64,000 nt of DNA from Psychrobacillus mangrovi (GTDB lineage Bacteria > Bacillota > Bacilli > Bacillales_A > Planococcaceae): positions 124,001 to 188,000 of the forward strand of contig NZ_JBAWSY010000002.1 of assembly GCF_037104765.1 (NCBI RefSeq), in the 5' to 3' direction. Position numbers and translations under genes: made by a program. This document shows, one piece after another, positions 59,369 to 64,000 of this stretch. Positions within the stretch are counted from its first letter, which is position 1, and every line of letters starts with the position of its first letter. The notes beneath the pieces were generated by a model that saw nothing but the letters and a program-made list of their open reading frames with translations, was not told the DNA's origin and made no database searches.

Positions 59369-60385
59369 TTAAAACTCCCCTTTCCGCTCTTGGAAGTGAG
59401 TTGGTTTATTAATCGTTTCTCCATTATTTGCAACCCAATCAGCTGTCCATTCGATCATTTCTCTTATGGAAACTCGTGGATATCCAAATAACTTATGCGC
59501 TTTGCTTGAGTTATTTAACAATGCATTTTCTTGTTCTGCTCCAACAAAAACTGGCTTTTTACCAAACAAACGACCAAATTCATTTGCAATCCATCTAACA
59601 GATAGTGTCTCCGGTCCAGTTACATTAAGAATAGTTGGCGTTGTACTAGCTAGCAATAACGAGCGAATCGCATATTCATTGGCATCTCCCTGCCAAATCA
59701 CATTTACATGGCCCATCGATAAATCAAGCGGCTTTTCATTATATACGGATCGAGCGATTTCTAGTATTACTCCATACCGCATATCAATCGCATAATTTAA
59801 TCTAAAAATCGTTAGAGGTGTTTGATCCTTTTGAGAAAAGTATGTGAAGACTCTTTCTCTTCCAAGTGATGACTGACCATATTCGCCAACAGGAGCAACT
59901 TGGTGAAGTTCATCACAACCACCCGAATATACTGGCACTAATGGATACACATTTCCTGTTGAAAATGCAACAATATTGGAACCTTTAAAATGCTCAGCCA
60001 CTCGACCTGGTAAATAAGCGTTCATCGCCCAAGTAAAATGCTCATTTCCAGTAGTTCCGAATTTATTTCCTGCCATGTAAATCACGTTTTTTTCTACTGG
60101 AAGACGCTTTAACTCTTCCTCATTTAAAAGATCGGCAGCAATCGTTTCTATACCTGCAGACTCCAGTTCCTGTTGCAATGTACCATTGGAAAAACGAGAA
60201 ACCCCGATAACTTTCTTATCTAACCCTGCAGCATCGATCGCTCTCTTTGCCATAACAGCAAGCGTTGGTCCCATCTTCCCACCAATACCTAGAATGATTA
60301 TATTACCTTCTATTTTCACCATATCCTCAATCAAAGCAGCAGATGGTCCTGTCATTAAATTTTCTAATTCTTCAACTGTTTTCAA
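59369..60385 (-). CDS. NAD-dependent epimerase/dehydratase family protein (extended SDR)
   Basis: A 338-residue extended SDR. The nucleotide-binding motif is IIILGIGGKMGPTLAVMAKR (about 30-49), a GxGGxxG variant. The acidic residue after beta-2 is replaced by the SRFS segment. The active-site tyrosine would be in the VGEYGQSSLGRERVF segment (YxxxxGRE in place of YxxxK), an atypical catalytic site. AGNKFGTTGNEHFTWAMNAY is characteristic of this subgroup. It starts with TTG behind AAGGGGGAAATAAG. Likely an epimerase or dehydrogenase of the same sugar-acid route as the DapA-like gene. Confidence 0.8.
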   Translation of the reverse strand: MKTVEELENLMTGPSAALIEDMVKIEGNIIILGIGGKMGPTLAVMAKRAIDAAGLDKKVIGVSRFSNGTLQQELESAGIETIAADLLNEEELKRLPVEKNVIYMAGNKFGTTGNEHFTWAMNAYLPGRVAEHFKGSNIVAFSTGNVYPLVPVYSGGCDELHQVAPVGEYGQSSLGRERVFTYFSQKDQTPLTIFRLNYAIDMRYGVILEIARSVYNEKPLDLSMGHVNVIWQGDANEYAIRSLLLASTTPTILNVTGPETLSVRWIANEFGRLFGKKPVFVGAEQENALLNNSSKAHKLFGYPRVSIREMIEWTADWVANNGETINKPTHFQERKGEF

Positions 60386-60397
60386 CTTATTTCCCCC

Positions 60398-61645
60398 TTA
60401 AGAAAAAAAGATGTTTTTTACATTGTTAAATGCAAGATAGAATAAAACGAGCAGTCCGATAATCCCTAAAACATTACTTAGCATTTTATTTTTGAGCTCG
60501 CCCATTACCTTCTCATCATTTGCAACAACTAAAATCGAAATAGCGATGAAAGGCACAACGAAAATTGTCACTGCTTGTGCGAAGATGATTAAATTCAATG
60601 GTGCTGATCCAAAAACAATTCCAATGACGGAACCGAAAAGCATAACGAGAATGATTAAAAATTTTACCTTCATATTCGATAGATTATTCCCTACTCCAAC
60701 ACCGTCTGCTAGTAAAGATCCCCCGATTGTTGCATTTCCCATAAGAGATGAAAAGGATGCTCCAAACAGACCAAGCATGAAGACAAATGTAGACCAACCT
60801 CCGAAAAGCGGTTCTAACGCCAACCCCATTTCAGTCGCATCATTTACTATAAGCCCCTGTGGCTTTAAAATTGTTGCAGCAGTAATCATAATAAGAAATG
60901 AAATAAAACCTAGTAGGAAAATACCTAGAAACGATTCTTTTCTCCCACTTCCTGCATCGGAAATCGTCCAGCCTTTTTCTTTTACTAAATACGATTGATA
61001 CAAGGCACCTACAATTGAAAAACTTGTAGCAAATAGCGCAATTATTAACCCTGTACTTCCCTGTGGAATAGTAGGGATGAACCCCTTAAAAATATCAACT
61101 AATGAAGGCTGAACCAAAATTACTGTAATAAGAAAAGCAAGAAGCATTATTACTACTAAAACAAGCATCAACTTTTCTAGAATTTGATAAAATTGTTTTG
61201 CAAACAACAAAGCAATGGATAAAAGAGTAAAAATGTCAATCCAAACTGTCGGATTCAAATTAGTAACTGTGGACACAGCTATACCAGTTCCAATCGCATT
61301 GCCTGCTTGAAAAGATGCAGTTACGAGAAATGCCCCTATACCTATTAATAACCCCGCTACAAAACCCCATTTTTTCTTAATAACTTCTATGAAACTAGAT
61401 TTTGCCGCTATCCCAATCCTCGTGCTCATTTCTGTGTAAACCATCATCAGAACGACAGCTAAAACAAGTGTCCAAACTAATTGTGATCCATAAATTGCGC
61501 CTATTTTGGATGACAACGTGACACTCCCTGGACCAAGCACCAACGCCGAAGTAATCAAAGCAGGGCCTAAGTAATTGAAAATATTTTTCTTCGTACGCAC
61601 TTTACCACTACTTGTTACTGATGATAATTTCGCCCCTTCATTCAA
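60398..61645 (-). CDS. Nramp-related membrane transporter lacking the metal-binding motif
   Basis: A 415-residue polytopic protein with about eleven membrane segments, recognisably Nramp-fold (YLGPALITSALVLGPGSVTL, GAFLVTASFQAGNAIGTG). The DPGN motif of metal-carrying Nramp proteins reads GPGS here, and the second motif (usually MPHN) reads IVGALYQS. These residues bind Mn/Fe, so the protein should not carry those ions in the usual way. It heads an operon of sugar-acid-type enzymes and may import an organic solute instead. The start is TTG behind GGAGGGG. Confidence 0.8.
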   Translation of the reverse strand: MNEGAKLSSVTSSGKVRTKKNIFNYLGPALITSALVLGPGSVTLSSKIGAIYGSQLVWTLVLAVVLMMVYTEMSTRIGIAAKSSFIEVIKKKWGFVAGLLIGIGAFLVTASFQAGNAIGTGIAVSTVTNLNPTVWIDIFTLLSIALLFAKQFYQILEKLMLVLVVIMLLAFLITVILVQPSLVDIFKGFIPTIPQGSTGLIIALFATSFSIVGALYQSYLVKEKGWTISDAGSGRKESFLGIFLLGFISFLIMITAATILKPQGLIVNDATEMGLALEPLFGGWSTFVFMLGLFGASFSSLMGNATIGGSLLADGVGVGNNLSNMKVKFLIILVMLFGSVIGIVFGSAPLNLIIFAQAVTIFVVPFIAISILVVANDEKVMGELKNKMLSNVLGIIGLLVLFYLAFNNVKNIFFS

Positions 61646-61690
61646 ACTAATTCCCCTCCGATTAATTATTCTGAATACTCTATCATTATA

Positions 61691-62241
61691 TTAACTGAAG
61701 CAAAGAATTAATGACACGTCTTAAATATGTCTTTAATTAACACAAACTTAAGAAAAAAAGCCATCAAACAATTACAACGATTAATGACTTTTCTCCATTC
61801 TAATTGCTCAACTAGTTTTGACATTCAAGCTTTTAGTGTCTTACCTTTCTGTTTTTACTTTTAATCTCTTTCTCCTTATTCATTTTTTAATTCAACTGCA
61901 GTTTACTAAACGAGCAGCGTCAAGTCTACGGACATGGACAAGTATATTTACGTCTTCGTAATAAAGTATTAAAATCGGATAATCTTCATCACTTTCTGTA
62001 ATCCTCTCGTCCGATTCTCCTCAAACTTTTTATTTATGGACCCATTATTTCATCTGAACTTGTTATCTTATCCACCATTCAAAATTAGTTCTAAAAAGCT
62101 AAATTATTTTCAATTATAATATCTAAAACAGTTGCTTTATAACTGTTTTAACAATTCTAAATTACACTTTACTTTAACTATTATTTTTAATATATTTAGT
62201 AAATAATACTCACCACAAAGGAACTAGGAGGAAATTAAATA
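61691..62241. other. 551-bp intergenic region, nothing clear
   Basis: A/T-rich sequence between a leftward and a rightward gene, so it should hold promoters for both. No convincing -35/-10 pair, hairpin or gene was found. The site AGGAGG for the next gene is at 62227-62232. Confidence 0.4.
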
Positions 62242-62637
62242 ATGGCTTTTAAGAAAGAACTAAAAAAAGTGAAGATATTGCTTATCATTGGAATTATCCT
62301 TGCAATAGCATTTGTCGTTAGCGTAATGATTGAATATCAAACAATCGATATATTCGACGGCGGATTATATGTAATTTTCACCGTAGCTCTCTACCCATTA
62401 GGTATTGTTTACGGATGGCGTTATATACTTGGTTACGCTAGCTACACGGAACCTTACTTACCAGCTGACAGATACTACACTGTACAAGAACGTAATATTT
62501 ATCATAATGGTAGATTAATGGGAACAGTTTTAAGAATTGGACTAGCCCTCTGTTTAGGCTGGATCGTTGGGGTGTTTATTGCACTGAAGAAATTGAATCA
62601 AGCAAAGCGTTACGATACTCAAAATAGCAACTACTAA
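62242..62637 (+). CDS. small membrane protein, unknown
   Basis: A 131-residue protein with three hydrophobic segments (ILLIIGIILAIAFVVSVMIE; GLYVIFTVALYPLGIVYGWR; IGLALCLGWIVGVFIALKKL). The loop between the second and third is tyrosine-rich (SYTEPYLPADRYYTVQERNI). A strong AGGAGG precedes the ATG. No family is recognised. It stands alone and is followed at once by the end of the insertion sequence. Confidence 0.7.
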   Translation: MAFKKELKKVKILLIIGIILAIAFVVSVMIEYQTIDIFDGGLYVIFTVALYPLGIVYGWRYILGYASYTEPYLPADRYYTVQERNIYHNGRLMGTVLRIGLALCLGWIVGVFIALKKLNQAKRYDTQNSNY

Positions 62638-62764
62638 TGGGGTATTTAATATTTAACTTCAGGTTCTAAATGAATTTGGAAATATACATATTTAAGCTCT
62701 AAAATTAATATATACATAGAATCATAAAGAAGAGGCTGGGACATATCTAGCTTCTAATAATGAG

Positions 62765-62798
62765 AAATCCAGATTTGAGCACATTCAAATCTGGATTT
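62765..62798. terminator. hairpin at the IS end
   Basis: A perfect 14-bp stem (AAATCCAGATTTGA) with a 6-nt loop and TTTTTAAC on the plus side. It can stop outside transcription from entering the element and end the small membrane gene transcript. Confidence 0.7.
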
Positions 62799-62828
62799 TT
62801 AACTTTTAGAGAATTTTAAGTGTTTAGC

Positions 62829-64000
62829 TTAGGCGTTAGCCGTGAATTTCCTTAAATTCACGGCCATTAACGCTAGGCCCATTTCGTTTTCAACCTTCGA
62901 TGTCCCACGGACAGAAAATCGAGTAAAACGTAAATTAGCCTTCAAGAATCCAAAAACTGGTTCTACATCGATTTTTCTCTTACGATAAATCGAACTAGTT
63001 TTTTCTTCTGAAAGCTTCGCTCTAACATATTCTTTTTGTTGTTCCCACTTTTCATTGAACATTAGTTTACGGTTACTACCCTCTTATGCTTTTGTGCAAA
63101 GAGAACGTAACGGACAACCGGTACAATCTTCACATTCGTAAATCTTAAACTTTCGTTGGAAGCCATATCGATCATTCCGAACGGAATGGTATTGGAAGAA
63201 TAATTGTTTTCCGTTTGGACAAGTGTAGGTATCTGTTTCGTTGTTATATACCCAATTGTCTGTATTGAATTCACTTTGTTTATGTTTCTTCTTTTGCTCC
63301 TTCAAATACATACCGTAAGTAATTAAAGCTTCTCGTTTGCGGTTAGATAAAATGTCATCATAGTTTTGTTGGCTACCATAACCTGCGTCTGCGACAATAT
63401 GTTTGGGTAATTCAAAATAGTTTTGTTCAATTATATCTAAGAACGGAATCAGTGTACGAGTATCCGTTGGATTAGAGAATATACTATAGGCTAGCGTATA
63501 TTGACCTTCTGTCGCAATTTGAATATTATATCCAGCTTTTAATTGTCCGTTTTGCATGTAATCATCTTTCATACGCATAAATGTTGCATCAGGGTCAGTT
63601 TTTGAATAACTATTCCTTGAACCACATATCTCTAAATCTCGTTGATACTTCATTTTTCGCACAACCATATCTAACAATTGATTTCTAATTTGCTTAGGGT
63701 ATTTACGTTGATTTCTTAGTGCTTTTCTTGTTGGAACATCTGTCGATGTTTCAATTTGCTTATCATATTCATGTACCACGTCATCTGCTTTTTGAACAAG
63801 CTGCGCAATTTCTTCTAAGGATAATTGTTCCTCGTTTTCACGTTCTATTTCAGGGATGATTTCATTTTCTAAAAGTTCATTGTAAAGCTGGTTTGATTTT
63901 TCTATAAGGGCTTGATTATATTTTTCTACAGACTTCTTCCAGACAAAGGTAAATTTATTCGCATTCGCTTCAATTTTTGTACCATCAATAAAAAGGGCTT
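62829..64000 (-). pseudogene. IS1182-type transposase interrupted by one in-frame stop
   Basis: From the window edge the frame reads LFIDGTKIEANANKFTFVWK (first catalytic Asp), VADAGYGSQQNYDDI (second Asp), then the four-cysteine segment CEDCTGCPLRSLCTKA and a TAA at 63084-63086. It resumes in the same frame as EGSNRKLMFNEKWEQQ and contains the third acidic residue in VEPVFGFLKANLRF, ending at 62829. Other IS1182 transposases have a lysine (AAA) where the TAA stands, so a single A-to-T change has broken it. The N-terminus is beyond the window. Without readthrough it is inactive. Confidence 0.85.

Larger units (their letters stand above)
62731..64000 (-). mobile_element. IS1182-family insertion sequence, 5' end beyond the window
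   Basis: The right-hand part of an IS element. The left boundary is placed at AGAGGCTGGGACATA (62731-62745), a terminal sequence typical of this family. Next come a 14-bp hairpin (62765-62798) and the transposase. The other end and the target duplication are outside the window, so the boundary is approximate. Confidence 0.75.

Noticed and set aside
60398..61645. Calling the transporter mntH
   Set aside because: The metal-binding DPGN and MPH motifs are absent.
1..64000. CRISPR arrays, rRNA and tRNA genes, prophage
   Set aside because: No regularly spaced repeats, no cas genes, no rRNA-like or cloverleaf sequences and no phage structural genes were seen.

Overview
The window is AT-rich DNA from a low-GC Gram-positive bacterium. 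The ribosome binding sites are Bacillus-like (AGGAGG or GGGAGG), with several TTG and GTG starts. Other pointers are a CpsCDB tyrosine-kinase capsule module, a common Bacillaceae dispersed repeat, SbsC-type wall-binding domains and an IS1182-type transposase. A member of the Bacillaceae/Planococcaceae (for example Psychrobacillus, Sporosarcina or Lysinibacillus-like) fits best. The species cannot be fixed from the sequence alone. No rRNA, tRNA or CRISPR array was seen.

Layout. (1) 1-3034: a partial TRAP-type substrate-binding lipoprotein and an MmgE/PrpD-family enzyme, divergent from a LysR regulator. (2) 3971-8272: a plus-strand operon with a GAF-PAS-GGDEF-EAL protein, a ThDP-dependent decarboxylase/synthase-like enzyme and a carboxymuconolactone-decarboxylase-like protein, closed by a terminator. 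(3) 8281-8623: two decayed gene remnants. (4) 8645-18863: a long minus-strand catabolic operon headed by an IclR regulator. It carries a semialdehyde dehydrogenase, a TIM-barrel protein, a KdgT-type permease, a three-gene UxaA-type lyase, an FAH-family enzyme, and the aldolase/acylating acetaldehyde dehydrogenase pair (MhpE/MhpF). Two matching palindromes lie upstream of the IclR gene. (5) 18864-22500: repeats, a candidate structured RNA with its own terminator, a YdcF-type protein and two small unknown genes. (6) 22515-36668: a polysaccharide locus with CpsC/CpsD/CpsB, a UDP-diacetylbacillosamine set (PglF, PglE, PglD, PglC-like), two glycosyltransferases, a CapK-like protein, a Wzy polymerase, a Wzx flippase and a sugar-transfer ATP-grasp. 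(7) 37593-45152: surface proteins. Three consecutive secreted proteins share an SbsC-type N-terminal wall-binding region, the third fused to a CpdB-type nucleotide phosphoesterase; a DUF2599 protein follows. (8) 45677-48554: small membrane proteins and a truncated SDR copy. (9) 48902-55534: a scavenging cluster with an SSS symporter, a creatinase-like M24 protein, two amidohydrolases and a PucR regulator. (10) 55716-61645: a second catabolic operon with an Nramp-related transporter lacking the metal motif, an extended SDR, a DapA-like aldolase, an unusual regulator and a chimeric Gfo/Idh-SDR gene. (11) 62242-64000: a small membrane protein and an IS1182-type element whose transposase has an in-frame stop.

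How the parts work together. Regions 4, 9 and 10 are transporter-plus-enzyme-plus-regulator cassettes for scavenging organic acids or peptides. Regions 6 and 7 build and decorate the envelope. The most unusual observations are the two UxaA-like large subunits that have each lost the motif set kept by the other, the in-frame Gfo/Idh-SDR chimera, the fusion of a CpdB phosphoesterase to an SbsC-like anchor, and a roughly 360-nt hairpin-rich non-coding region. All family calls come from reading motifs by eye; no database search was run.
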